Source: Schistocerca nitens (taxonomy: Eukaryota > Arthropoda > Insecta > Orthoptera > Acrididae). From it: DNA of 64,000 bases. How positions within the stretch are numbered: the first letter of the stretch is position 1; every line of letters begins with the position of its first letter. The stretch is taken from the NCBI RefSeq assembly GCF_023898315.1, contig NC_064621.1, forward strand, positions 17,668,501 through 17,732,500, in the 5' to 3' direction. The notes beneath the pieces were generated by a model that saw only the letters and a program-made list of their open reading frames with translations, was not told the origin of the DNA and did not search any database. The translations under genes and the position numbers were made by a program. Positions 45,331 through 56,624 of this stretch are shown one piece after another.

Positions 45331-46487
45331 AGAGTAAAGGTATAGGTTTAGAAGTTAAATTTGTTGTTATTAAAATCCTAACTGACCTACAGGAGAAAGG
45401 ATAAGAAAATAAGAAACATATGACTGGTTGATAATTTACAAAAAAGGACACGTCAGCCACCATGATAACACATTAAACCTCCTTCTTAATATTTTAGAGA
45501 GCATGTCAGACTTGACACAAAATCTTAAAAGTCGGAAAGTTGTACCACATTCGTCTCGTTGTCAGCTGAAATACAGGACGGATCACATGGTGATCTAGTC
45601 TGAATATAAAATACAAGTACAGCGTACTCTCATCTGACTGTGGACCATTGGAACGTGAGCCAGAAGTGCTTCATCGCGCCCCAGTGGCCAGAAGAGGTAA
45701 CCAAGGCCGAGTAGTTGGCTTCACCAACCGCAACTTACTATCAGTCTTTTTCAGCCATTCTTCTTCCCACTGATGGTTGACAGCATAATTTTAAAGGTAG
45801 GATACATAAAGAACAGTACATTGTGGGACCTGAATTAAGAAACACACTTCTAGAAAACATGCTTCCCTGGCTGTCGCACCCGCTAATTAATTCCCCTGTG
45901 TTCCCTTGAGTCCACCATCTTCCTCAATGTTTGCAGGCAGAGAAGGCCGTCCCGGATGTTCTGCAATTTGTTTGCTGGGTACATCTGTTCAGTAGATTTA
46001 AGAGCACATGAGGATTCCGAGGAGCGTGTAATGTCTTAGCACAGCCACTCAATAGGAGGAGGTGATAGAACTCGAGTGCTGATGAAATACGAGCGGAGCA
46101 TTTCCACGTATCAGACCAGCCAGCACAGAAAGAACTATATCAACACCGAAATGAAAGGGTACTCCACTACTTCCCGATCTTCTCTCTCTCTCTCTTTCTC
46201 TCTCTCTCTATCTCTCTCTCTCTCTCCCTCTCCCTTTTTTTCCTTTTTTTCAGAGAGTAACTTTTTCAAACAGCAACTCCACGGCAGATGAAATTCTTTT
46301 CCGGGACAATTCTACAACAGCTACATTTATTTATTTATTTATTCGGCTGCTACTACATTGCGACACTATAGAGGCAGTGTGTAACAAACGTCAAACAGTC
46401 ACGAAGTGTAAACTATATGCTTGGATACACACATGAAAAGCATTTCAGAGCAGCCACACAAGGTGGGTAGCATTAAGTCCATCAGCA
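45331..46487. other. No recognisable gene; (CT)n at 46179-46229
   Basis: The only clear feature is a long TC/CT microsatellite (about 46179-46229) followed by a T-rich run, and a TTTA repeat near 46326-46342. Confidence 0.5.
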
Positions 46488-46720
46488 TTCCCTACTCATA
46501 CTGTCTCCGGAGGAATAGTCAGTATCCAGGGGTATGACGGGAACGATCAATCGAAGTGAAGTGTAGAAAATATGGTTCTAAAATACATACCTTACGAGCT
46601 GGGAGCACTTCTTCATCTTCAATACTGTGAAACAAATCTCTTCTACTACAAGCTCTTTGCTTTCCCCGTTTTGGAAGGAGGTGAGGCTTTCTGAGTAATG
46701 GAGCTATGTTCACGAAAATT
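46488..46720 (-). repeat. Left arm of an unassigned inverted repeat with short coding stretch
   Basis: The minus strand reads GKQRACSRRDLFHSIEDEEV (about 46668-46609) and then CTCGTAAGGTATGTATTTT, which resembles a 5' splice donor. Bases 49985-50205 on the plus strand repeat this: GKQRACNRRNLFHSIEDD and AGCTTTTGAGGTGTACATTT, continuing to GATCGTTCC and ATTCCTCC. Nucleotide similarity looks around 70%. I do not recognise the protein. Confidence 0.5.
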
Positions 46721-47058
46721 AGAAAATATTATACTGCTCAGCAAGGATGGTTATCTCTGGCGACATTATGTTACAGGGCCCTTGAGAGACAAGACGTGCA
46801 CAAGTGGCAAGAAGCTTTTCCCAGAAACATTTAATCTAGACAGCAATTACCTAGAACGAAATAGAAAAGGTACAACACTATTGCTTATAACAATTCGTTT
46901 GTTTAAAATAAGGTTTATTGTTGAAACATATGAATGCTAGTTAAAAATCTTTCCGACACCAGTTGTGTAGCATCCAACAGCTCGGTCAACAGAACGATTA
47001 GCGATATTGTTATGAATTTGAGTAGTGCTTACATTTAAAAAAAAATAATATTGGAATC
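46721..47058. other. No recognisable feature
   Basis: Unassigned AT-rich sequence. Confidence 0.35.
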
Positions 47059-47806
47059 GGCTATGTGAATCAGTCTTCGACGGGCTTTCTGAATCGGAAT
47101 ATAATATGTATTGCTTCTTTTTTATTAAAGTATTTATGTGGCCTAATTATACACAATAATCACTCAGTCTCCGTTACAAGATTTGTTTTGGGTAAAATTT
47201 TCTACATCGGTTCGAGACTTGGAGGTATGTGGGAAATGCTACGAAAGAATTTAAACGCAAGGAAATTTTCCTCTTCAGTCCCAACATAACACCACCACGC
47301 AAATTCCTTGCTTCGTACACACTGCTGAATGATGTGCCCAGTTCTGCTACCATAGATCCAGAAGTAAAACCAGGCCTTGTAACTCCTAATCCTCAAAGAA
47401 ATTCGGAAAGTCAGAGCTTATCATCATCATCATCATCATCATCATCATTTGAATTTTGTTTTGCCAGTCCCAACGAAAACTACCACGTGCCACACGTGTG
47501 CAAGGAGAGAGAGGTATTCTGCTCGCTATCTGACTTCACCAGTTTATCTGAGTCTTACAAGAGGTTACAGAAAACTGTATTTCGAACATTCCTAAACAAA
47601 AAGGTCAATGTTGTAGATATGAGCTAGATGTTCAAGAGAAACCTTCATATCCAGAACATAATTCAACTTCATCATCATCTGAAGCTGACTCGGAAGAATA
47701 ATAGATACTTTGTGGTTTTTGAAGCACCAAATATTACGACCCTAGATCTGTGAAGAAAGGAGAATGGATCATCTGTGGTAAGTGCAAGGAGGGATTTGAC
47801 GGAATT
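47059..47806 (+). pseudogene. pogo/jerky-like (DDE_1) transposase C-terminal part, tentative
   Basis: From 47229 the reading has GNATKEFKRKEIFLFSPNIT and IDPEVKPGLVTP, resembling the region after the catalytic core in pogo-like proteins (a GF...GI.PFNP.VF pattern). A serine run follows, encoded by a TCA repeat (47421-47450), then a polar tail. After frameshifts, near 47710-47805, come GFCSTKYYDPRS and EWIICGKCKEGFDG, like the C-terminal C..C...WI.C..C motif of some of these transposases. The catalytic core is absent. A mariner has inserted at its end (TA 47807-47808). The family call is uncertain. Confidence 0.45.
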
Positions 47807-47808
47807 TA

Positions 47809-49022
47809 CGAGTGAAAGTCAAGTATTATCCGCAATTTTTTTATATTTTTGTTTATTTTGGTAGTTCTGTCGTTTTACGTTGGTGGCGCATGCTTTGTTT
47901 ATTTGTTGTTATATCTTTGCAATTTTCAAGGTGCTAGGTTGGTATCGTTATCTCTGCCGTGCTGTTAATCATGGCTGCTCCGCTGTCTACTTGCACCGAA
48001 GAAGAGCAACGTTCAGTGATTCGTTTTTTTATGGTCCGACGGCGTATCAGGGACCGAAATTCATCGAAGACTTTCGGTACAGTACGGGAACAGTGTTTTG
48101 CCACAACGGAGTGTCCACGAATGAATTGAAAAATTCCAAAATGGTCGCACAAGTGTTACGCATGATAAAGGAGCCGGATGACCGTTTACCGCCACAAACG
48201 AAGAAACCATTGAGCGTTCTCGTGAAATGATTCTCTTAGACAGACGATTAACTATTGACGAAGTGGCACAACGTCTGCAAATTAGTCACGGTTCTGCTTA
48301 CTGAATCACCCACAACAGACTTGAGTTTCATAAAGTTTGTGCAAGATGGATCCCAAAACAACTGACATAGTTGCACAAACAAACGCGATTGGACATCTGC
48401 AAAAACCATTTGGATCGCTATGGTAACGAAGTGGACAACGTCTTAGACAGGATCATTACTGGTGACGAAACATGGGTCCATCATTACGAGCCGGAGAGTA
48501 AACGGGAGAGGACCAGTACTGGAATATTATGGGGAAAGAGGCACAACAATAAACAGTGTACGTTACAGCGAGATGCTTACTGCCAGGCTAAAGCCTGCAA
48601 TTCGAAGCAAACGCCAAGGATTGCTGTCAAAAGGTGTTGTGTTGTTGCACGACAATGCCCGTCCGCATACTGCTGCCCACACTGCTGAAATGCTCCAGAA
48701 ACTCAAATTTTAAGTACTGGATCATCCTCCATATAGTCCCGATCTTGCCCTTTCTGGCTACCACTTGTTTGATCCACTCAAACAGGGATTAAGGGGCCGT
48801 CGATTTGCCTCGGACGAAGCAGTGAAAGAAGCGGTGCATTCCTGGCTCCCAGCTCCACCGAGAAACTTCTTTTATGAGGGCATCAGGAAGCTTGTACAAC
48901 GATGGACCAAGTGCGTTGAAACGTAAGGAGACTATGTCGAAAAATAATGTTCTTGTAAGTTTCCTATTTGATCACAATACAATTTTATAGCTACTTTGCG
49001 GATGATAATTAACTTACCCTCG
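47809..49022 (+). mobile_element. mariner transposon, copy 2 (1214 bp)
   Basis: TA at 47807-47808 and 49023-49024. Ends are CGAGTGAAAGTCAAGTATTA on the left and, inverted, CGAGGGTAAGTTAATTATCA on the right, both followed by TCCGCAA. The element contains a mariner transposase relic on the plus strand. It is a different subfamily from the copy at 20.3 kb. Confidence 0.9.
47971..48947 (+). pseudogene. mariner transposase, decayed, third catalytic Asp lost
   Basis: The start at ATG 47971 reads MAAPLSTCTEEEQRSVIRFF and later frames give the helix-turn-helix region. The catalytic part has ITGDETWVHHYEPESK (first Asp, about 48447) and VVLLHDNARPHTAAHT (second Asp, about 48640). It ends PYSPDLALSGYHLF at about 48728-48770, where the usual PSD is LSG, so the third Asp, 35 residues after the second, is Gly. 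About 33 residues between ESKR and the following motif are deleted, and several frameshifts occur. The end GDYVEK stops at 48947. Confidence 0.9.
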
Positions 49023-49088
49023 TACGTGGGGTCTGCTGGTCGTAACCAATTCCGCTGTGGGAAATGCCCGTAACAATTACTGGAACAG

Positions 49089-49689
49089 AATGAGATTTTC
49101 ACTCTGCAGCGGAGTGTGCGCTGATATGAAACTTCCTGGCAGATTAAAACTGTGTGCCCGACCGAGACTCGAACTCGGGACCTTTGCCTTTCGCGGGCAA
49201 GTGCTCTACCAACTGAGCCACCGAAGCACGACTCACGCCCGGTCTCACAGCTTTACTTCTGCCAGTATCTGTGAGACCGGGCGTGAGTCGTGCTTCGGTG
49301 GCTCAGTTGGTAGAGCACTTGCCCGCGAAAGGCAAAGGTCCCGAGTTCGAGTCTCGGTCGGGCACACAGTTTTAATCTGCCAGGAAGTTTCATATCAGCG
49401 CACACTCCGCTGCAGAGTGAAAATCTCATTCTGGAAACATCCCCCAGGCTGTGGCTAAGCCATGTCTCCGCAATATCCTTTCTTTCAGGAGTGCTAGTTC
49501 TGCAGGTTCGCAGGAGAGCTTCTGTAAAGTTTGGAAGGTAGGAGACGAGATACTGGCAGAAGTAAAGCTGTGAGACCGGGCGTGAGTCGTGCTTCGGTGG
49601 CTCAGTTGGTAGAGCACTTGCCCGCGAAAGGCAAAGGTCCCGAGTTCGAGTCTCGGTCGGGCACACAGTTTTAATCTGCCAGGAAGTTT
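49089..49689. repeat. Palindromic multimer of tRNA-like repeat (type T), TSD-bounded
   Basis: The 15-bp duplication CAATTACTGGAACAG at 49074-49088 and 49690-49704 brackets the whole 601 bp. Inside, 49089-49247 (minus) and 49269-49435 (plus) form a near-perfect inverted repeat around a 20-odd-base spacer. A second plus-strand unit begins 301 bp after the first (TGAGACCGGGCGTGAG at 49270 and 49571). Each unit has a tRNA-like head with A box TGGCTCAGTTGG, B-box region GAGTTCGAGTCTCGG and a perfect CCGAG/CTCGG T stem. The base before the anticodon is G rather than T, so these are not functional tRNAs. Confidence 0.9.
49175..49249 (-). repeat. tRNA-like head (one of three near-identical)
   Basis: Matches 49286-49366 and 49586-49664 on the plus strand. 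D-arm and T-arm fold well, and the anticodon stem has one extra base. The copies are nearly identical, so they were duplicated recently. It is tRNA-derived and unlikely to be a working tRNA. Confidence 0.6.
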
Positions 49690-49704
49690 CAATTACTGGA
49701 ACAG

Positions 49705-49984
49705 TTGAAAAGCGTAATTCCCAGTACTGTTTATAACTGTATGACAGTTTACAATGAGTCACAAATTTTTAATTTTTCCATTGTTTCAGAATTGTAGATT
49801 ATGCTGTTTACAATTAACAATTAGGAAGAGTAGATCTTGAAGCACTGTACGTTTACTATACAAAACTTGTAGCTATGATCTATTCACCATTAAAATTTGA
49901 CATGAGTAATTAAAGAGATGTGTTTCGCACTAGCGAAGATGGGCAAGTGTTCATAGTCATTACGGTATGCGCGTTACATCCCAG
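49705..49984. other. No recognisable feature
   Basis: AT-rich and unassigned. Confidence 0.35.
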
Positions 49985-50205
49985 GTTTACTACACACTTT
50001 TTTTCTTGTTTTGGTCCATACTACCATCTCTCAAAATATGGGAAGCAACGAGCGTGCAACAGAAGAAATTTGTTTCACAGTATCGAAGATGATGCTGATA
50101 GCTTTTGAGGTGTACATTTGAGTACATGTTTACTATAATTTTTTGCTTCAAATGATCGTTCCTTTCAACTTCCTGAACACTGAACATTCCTCCTGGGGCA
50201 CCCCA
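49985..50205 (+). repeat. Right arm of an unassigned inverted repeat
   Basis: Inverted partner of 46488-46720. It reads LSKYGKQRACNRRNLFHSI from about 50030, ends in a stop after DADSF, and has the same downstream blocks. The arms enclose the pogo-like fragment, mariner copy 2 and the type T multimer. Confidence 0.5.
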
Positions 50206-50369
50206 TACCAGGAATCTTTGCGTACGGGGTTTCTTTTTAGGAAGTTGCATTTTATTGTTTTTTTGTGAGAAGATAGTATTAGCCTCAAGAAAGGAAAGCA
50301 TCTGTCAGCACGTGTCGGAAACAGACACTGAGAGCAGCGTGGCTCCCAGAGACTGCACTGCATCGCTCC

Positions 50370-51010
50370 CGGCACTGCTGTTCGAGATGGTCGGGATCCC
50401 ACGACTGTCAAGCGGAATGTGGACTTCGTGGATTGGATTGGGGTATACCCAACGACATAGAATACCTCGACGGCTACATGTGACTAGCGCGCAGGGGGGT
50501 AGATGTATCGTTCGCTTCGCCCTGCAGCATTGTACAGTCACGTCACATGCCTTGAATCAAGAAACGAGCTTGTTTGCACAAGTGTCCACATGACAGTGTG
50601 ACGGCTTCTGGAGCTCCACGGACATTCAGCACACCGCAGATAGAGGCGCGCCGGCAGTGGCGTGCTCAGCCAGAAGAATGGACACAGGAGTGGCGCCATG
50701 CTGTCTTTCCAGACGAGTGCCGGTTTCTTGTACAGCATTATGACGGCGTATCCTCGAATGGAGGCTCCAACCACAATAAACCTTGCCGTACTGCATTCGT
50801 CGGCCCCATGCGGTTCCAGCACATTGTGCAATGGTACGGTATACCAATGGGTACAAAACACGTTCGCTTCTGGTTCGCATGGATGGTAATTTGGACAACA
50901 GCCACTACATTTCCGATGTTTTAATGGCGGTTACTGGGCCCTATTTTCGAGGTCTCCGTAATGTTATCTTTCAACAAGATAACGGGAGACCGTACGGTTA
51001 TGTCGGGTAA
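50370..51010 (+). pseudogene. Tc1-like transposase relic (family D), truncated
   Basis: Frames in order give helix-turn-helix 2 (CIVRFALQHCTVTSHALNQE, about 50510-50565), WTQEWRHAVFPDECRFLVQH (first Asp, about 50677-50735), VRMDGNLDNSHYISDVLM (about 50880-50925) and NVIFQQDNGRP (second Asp, about 50960-50990). Sequence similarity stops at about 51010, before the third-acid motif. Several frameshifts. The terminal repeats are not identified. Confidence 0.75.
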
Positions 51011-51439
51011 GAATAGGCATCTGGTACGAGTCCGCAGTGCCATTTTCTTTTCTCTACACCGGCAACACTGACCGACAACGAGAAATTACATTCAGTTGTT
51101 GCTTCTATAGCGACGACATCACATGTAACCTTGAAGAGGTCCACGAGATTTATTAGTTATAGCGCGGAAATTTAGGTTTCCGTATCAAATTATGTAATAT
51201 TTAGGTTGTATATCGTAAGCGATAAGCTCTATCTAGGAATGCACTAGAAAAAAATTATTTGCCAAAAGAATCAGTTCTGTAAGGAACAAACTATGGCACG
51301 ACAAACAGCAGAACCAAGGAGCGACTGCCATTTGTGATGTTTTTTTGAACTGTGTGGCGCATCGGTTATGACTACGCTGTAAGACAGCGGGGAAGACTAC
51401 GTACGTACTCTTAACCCTCAACCCTCCCTCTTTGTTTCT
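51011..51439. other. No recognisable feature
   Basis: Unassigned. Confidence 0.35.
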
Positions 51440-51648
51440 AACGGTGAGTTCCTATGTGAGCAAACTGCTGAGGTAATCGGTCCCTAGGCTTACACATTCC
51501 TTAATCTAACTTAAACTAACTTACGAGAATGACAACACACACACACACACACTCATGCCCGAGGGAGCACTGGAACCTCCGACGGGGGCTGCCGCGCGAC
51601 CCGTGGCAAGACGCCCAACACCGTGCAGCTACCTTGTGCGGCTCCAAA
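51440..51648 (-). mobile_element. tRNA-derived SINE (type D)
   Basis: The plus strand reads ATCGGTCCCTAGGCTTACAC, CTTAATCTAACTTAAACTAA, a CA run (51535-51552), CATGCCCGAGGGAG and GGAACCTCCGACGG (degenerate B box on the minus strand), then CCGTGGCAAGACGCC. This is the layout of a common grasshopper SINE in minus orientation. The tRNA-like head is decayed and no TSD is clear. Confidence 0.75.
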
Positions 51649-53526
51649 CAGCTGAGAAATCCTTCGAGTCAACGGGAATATTCCCGTTCGGTCCGGTTGT
51701 CTTCACAGCAGAAGATTTTGCTTCTCAGATATCGCTGGAAGAGCCGAATTCCCTACAACTGAAGAAGACAAATAAGGTGCACGGGAGCCCACGGGCAGAT
51801 ACTGCTCCTCAGTGACAGCTGATTTGTCTGTGCAGTCACCAATAAAAAAGAAGACCGTGACACAAGTTTAGTTCAGCCTGCTGATTTACGAACAGGTGTA
51901 GGCCTATCCAGTATTCATCCACTGCCAAAATACGATAGACCCACAACAAAGAAGAAAATGGCAAAAAAATTCGAAATTCTCTCTGGTCTCCGTACGAAAA
52001 CGCATTGTTAGAAAAACTAACCAAGTAGAGACAAAATACCAGCAACGAACAACGCAGAATCTCTATGGCTAATGCGAACTAAACCGTGCCTCTATCTTCA
52101 GAAACGACCAGGTCCAAATTCAAGGAGGGATCTCGTATTTTGAACAGCCCATGGTGTGGTGAAGTCTACAAGAAGCCTATTACTGAAGACTGACAAAGTG
52201 TGATAATTGCTCGCAATGGCGGCATGAAGAATGCACGGATTATGATGACATGGTCAGTTTTCTTGTGATTTATGTTAGTGCTTGGTTACCAGACGATGCG
52301 GCTAAGAGTACGCACGAACAATGACTTCCGTATGCTGACATTTAACATTTGTGATAAAATTTAGGCAGCTGTAATTGATATGTGAGTTCCTAAATAAACC
52401 AGCAGTAATTCGTTATAAGAAAAGTTGGTTTTAACCTTATAATCTACTAGTCACGAGCAGTTAAATACTAAGTGCGTGCTTTTACTCCACTTTCCCCTAT
52501 GTTACCTGTACTGTGCTGGTCTGCCTCCATACAGAGGGTGTTTGACTTTTGCCCTGTCCAGATCGTTCCCCTACATCTATCGCCTATTACATGCCGACTT
52601 GCTGCACGGATAGCTCAGAGCCATTGCCAGTGTCACAGATGGCAGTCATGTGAATTAAATTTCACACCGTGTGTACCCACAACTTAGTTACAAATGTCAT
52701 AATACATTCTTCTTACCATACTGTAAAAGCACAATAAACAGAATTTCGTTATTTGCAGTACACCCTGGTGACGCAATTTTAATATTCATCTGGAAGTTTG
52801 GACAGCTGTCCTTAAACTTTCTGACATGTTAAGTGTTGTGCCTTGCCTTTCTTTCGAGCCATCGTAAACGTTATCCTTGAATAAGATGGTACAAGACGAT
52901 GTATTATCGTTGACGTCATGACATACCTCAATACACAAGGTCGTCCAGGGCCAGGTGAACCGATGCTCAACCTGTATACCAGCAACTCACCCACAAATTT
53001 GATCGTGTGTTGTTTCTACTATACACAACAGCTAAAACTTGGTTATTTGCTATCTTTTATGCTGTTTAATGGGCAGTAGCATAGTTTGAAAGCTGAAGCA
53101 CAAAAATCAGGCGTTCATATTCATTGAATTCAGACGAACTGTCGTCGCATTACCTATCACACCCATGAGTCAGTTCGTATGGAACACGTGGCTTCTCACT
53201 GGCCTAATAGATACAGAAAAAATGTAACCGTGGGAGAGTTACTCCCATAAGATCCATTACATTTCGTTACATTATTTGTTAACAATCGATGGAAATCCCA
53301 ATCACATGGTGACCTAATAGAAAGTATCGAACACATTTGGTCTAGCTAGGCCAATGTTTCATACCGATGTCAGTGGTGGTTTACAACCACAAATTTGTAA
53401 TTTCTTGCAAACACCTTGTTTACAGACCCTTATCTACCAGCCTATTTTTCCTTCTACTTTTAAAAGAAACACGACGCACCACGAAGCACAGATGCGAGAT
53501 ATCGAATACGACAGTGATCGGTAGTG
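51649..53526. other. No recognisable feature
   Basis: About 1.9 kb with no recognised genes or repeats on either strand. Confidence 0.35.
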
Positions 53527-54690
53527 CATGTAACAAAGAAGATCACAATTTCAGAAAAAATGGATGATTTGTCCTAGAGAAAGAACTTTACAAACTGAGG
53601 AAGCCGAGAACACTTTGGCCAAAGTCTGGCCCTTAAGCAAGCACTTATTCGGCTTGGCACTGAAAGAGAATTTTTGGATGTCCTCTTGAGAGATATTGTG
53701 CCTAATTGTGTCCAATTGGGGAGTTAAATCATCGAAATCTCGAGCTGGTTTGAGAGCCCTTTCCATAACGCTCCAAACGTGCTTAATCGGGGACGGGTCC
53801 GGCGACTCTGCTGACCAAGGTAGGGTTCTACAAACACGAAGACAAGCAGTAGAAACTGTCGCCGTGTGCGGGCGGGCAGAAGTGTAACCCCAAGATGGCT
53901 TCCACGAAACGGTGGGTAGAATATCGCAGACGTACCCCCGTGCTGTCAGGGTGCCGCGTAAGACTGCCAAAGGGCTTTCCGCTGTGAGAAGAAGTGGCCC
54001 CCAGGCCGTGGTTGGTGGATGTAGGTATCCTGGCGGGGGACAGCCAGGCTGACATCCCGCCGTTTTCGCTGGTCACTCGGGCTCATTTCGAAGCGGGGCT
54101 GATCACTAAAGACAGTTCTCCTCCAGTCAACCATATTCCAGGTCGAAGCCGTGTCCCGAGTCGCCCCAGGCAACAGTAACCAGTGGTTGTGGTATGGGGT
54201 GTCATTTCGTTTCATCACAGGAGCCCTTTCGTTGTCATTCGCCGCACCCTTACAGCACAGTAGTACATCGACTATGCTCTACGCTCCATTTCGTTGCCCT
54301 TCGAGGCAAGCCATCTTGGGTTCACATTTAAGTAATATAATGCACGCCCATACACGGTGGGGATTTATAAGGCTTGTCTTCGCGCTTGCAAACACCTACC
54401 TTGGCCAGCAAGGTCACCGGACCAAAGTGACAACGTTTGGAACATTACAACCAGAGCCCTCCAACCACCTCGGGGTTTTGACAGTCTGGCGTTACAACTG
54501 GACGGAATTTTGCACGAGAGTCATCAAGAGCACATCCCGACACTTCATCAATCAATGAAAAGCGGAATAACTGCTTGTATGAGGACCAAAGCTGGATTAA
54601 CGCGTTATTGACATGATCAATTTCTGAAGCTCTTTCTCTCGAATAAATCATCCAATTTTTCTGAAATTGTGATCATTTCTTCGTTTGTGC
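53527..54690. mobile_element. Tc1-like (family C): two C-terminal halves head to head
   Basis: The outer ends are inverted copies (left GATCACAATTTCAGAAAAAAT near 53540; right ATTTTTCTGAAATTGTGATC near 54654-54673). From the centre, the minus strand encodes TVFSDQPRFEMS near 54110, ARPHTATVSTACLRVCRTLPW near 53870 and SPDPSPIKHVWSVM. The plus strand encodes ARPYTVGIYKACLRACKHLPW near 54345 and SPDQSDNVWNITTRAL. Both halves are homologous C-termini of one Tc1 family running outward. All are frameshifted, and the Glu after SP.NVW is changed. It could be a fold-back derivative or two copies that recombined. Confidence 0.65.
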
Positions 54691-54742
54691 ATGTACATCA
54701 CATCTACTGATTTCCGCCCCGTTTGAAGAAATCCTGCGTAGT

Positions 54743-54929
54743 TAAAAAAAAATGGCTCTGAGCACTATGGGACTCAACATCTGAGGTCATCAGTCCCCTA
54801 GAACTTAGATCTACTTAAACCTAACTAACACATCCATGCCCGAGGCAGGATTCGAACCTGCGACCGTAGCGCTCGCGCGGTTCCAGACTGAAGGGCCTAG
54901 AACCGCTTGGCCACACCGGCCGGCTCTAT
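54743..54929 (-). mobile_element. SINE (type A) with internal deletion
   Basis: Minus-strand SINE from AAAAATGGCTCTGAGCACTA to CACACCGGCCGGC. It lacks the CTAAGGACATCACA block normally found after CTAACTAA (near 54830). A short candidate duplication CGTAGT lies at 54737-54742 and 54930-54935. Confidence 0.85.
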
Positions 54930-55067
54930 CGTAGTGTATCATTTCTTTTCGAGTATGTTATCGTACATTTTCACGAGTGTCAATTTTCGCTATTAATTAT
55001 GATATACGTCCTGTGTAATACGACTTCAACTTCTGCTGTTGATATCCAATATAGTGTCACTTCACTT

Positions 55068-55260
55068 AGTGATGCAGCGGAGTCGTTAAAGCGCGGTTCA
55101 CACGGTTGAAATCCGAGTCCAGCCATTATTATTTACGTCTTCTGTTGTTCCCCTAAATCACGTAAGTGGAATGTCAGAATAGTTCCCCCATTTGACCTTC
55201 TGCTCCGTCACGAAAGTCCTCAATGTCGACGGGACGTTAAACCCAAATCTTCCTTCCATT
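55068..55260 (+). mobile_element. Decayed SINE, related to type C
   Basis: It has a tRNA-like start (GTGATGCAGCGGAGTCGTTAA, then GTTGAAATCCGAGTCCAGCC) and ends CTCCGTCACGAAAGTCCTCAATGTCGACGGGACGTTAAAC, matching the end of the type C SINE at 12.2 kb (TGTCGACGGGACGTTAAACAC). The middle is diverged. Confidence 0.5.
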
Positions 55261-56624
55261 TACAATCCTGTTTTGGCAGACTCGTAAGATGTTCTTCAGG
55301 CTATTCTAAACGCGCATGTGTAAGCAATGGCATTGGACTCTACATCGGAAACACGCACATGCTACTCTGTCCGTTAGTACATGTCGAGGAATACCTTCAG
55401 CCATAATTATCATGGCGAATCTAGAGCAGCTCATTTTCCACTTTTCGGCAGTCGTCTATTGCCATTCACAAGCATAGATGCTGAATGTAAGACAGTTTCG
55501 GATGTGTCAGCATGTCTTTCAGTCATCACGGGAGAGAATTTCTATAACATGAAATCAGCACTCCGACTATAGTTGTACCAGTGTATTGTAACATCGAGCC
55601 TAACCTACAGTTATGAATCATGGTTCAACTACAGTAGTGCTCACTCGTGTACCAACACAAGTGCCGTTGGATAAGTCACCGTAGAGACAACAATAATCAA
55701 ATAACAGTTTCAATGGACTGGTCGTCTAGTCCGTATGCCGCATTTAAATGTCCCTAAGAAAATCGTGTACACCAGCTTAAGGAAAGACAATGTAAGCAGG
55801 AAGAACAGCATAATAGGCATAGATGATGTGAAATGCGACATTAAAAAATGCGGTGCACATATAGCCTAGAAAACTGCAGCGAAAAACAGGGTGCCCTGCA
55901 GAGGATTGATGGTGAGTATAAGGACTGGCAGTGGACCTCCAAAATAAGGAAATGCAACGCATCGCTCGTAAATAATAAGACAGACTCATTATTTTAGACG
56001 TGATTGAAAGCCGTAGTAGTGATGTGCGACCATTATAATCACGATGATGAAATGGTGTAAAATACCGGGTTGGTCGTCAAATAATAGCCACAGGATGTTT
56101 CTGGACCCGTTTATTATTGACTGCGAGGCAGAGAGGAAAAGTCGGGGCCTAGAGTGTCAGTGCCTAGAAGCCGCTGAACGAAGTGGAAGACAAGTGTCTC
56201 TCTCTTCTGTGATGTTATGAGACTAACTTCTACAATATTGTTCTAATTAATATGAGTTCTGTTCAACCAAAATTTACAAAGGTTATATGAAGGCAACAAA
56301 ATACAGAAGAGTTCTTTATAAAGCAGAGCTCTCTAAAAGCCTCCGATCCTCTGTAAACAGAAACAGAGTCGGACGGCGAAACTTGGTGGCACTGTATAAC
56401 AGGTGCACAGCATCAAGAAACTAGGAGAAGGCGACCGTAAGAAAACAGTCAAGGTAAAATTTCACGAGCAACATTGAGGTAACAGATAATTGAAATTCTA
56501 TATTCAGAACAGCCAACAAAAGCGCTTTTTTTTTTTTTTTTTGCTGTATTTCAAGAGACAGACAGACGGACTAGAAACTGGTCGTATAAGGGTGCCGTTT
56601 TTACCGAGTGAGGTACGGAACGTA
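55261..56624. other. No recognisable gene; T18 run near 56526
   Basis: Unassigned sequence. A run of about 18 T near 56526-56543 could be the tail of an unrecognised minus-strand retroposon. Confidence 0.4.

Noticed and set aside
49286..49366. Functional tRNA gene
   Set aside because: The A and B boxes and T stem are good, but the anticodon loop lacks the conserved T before the anticodon, the anticodon stem has an extra base, and the head is part of a repeated 300-bp unit.
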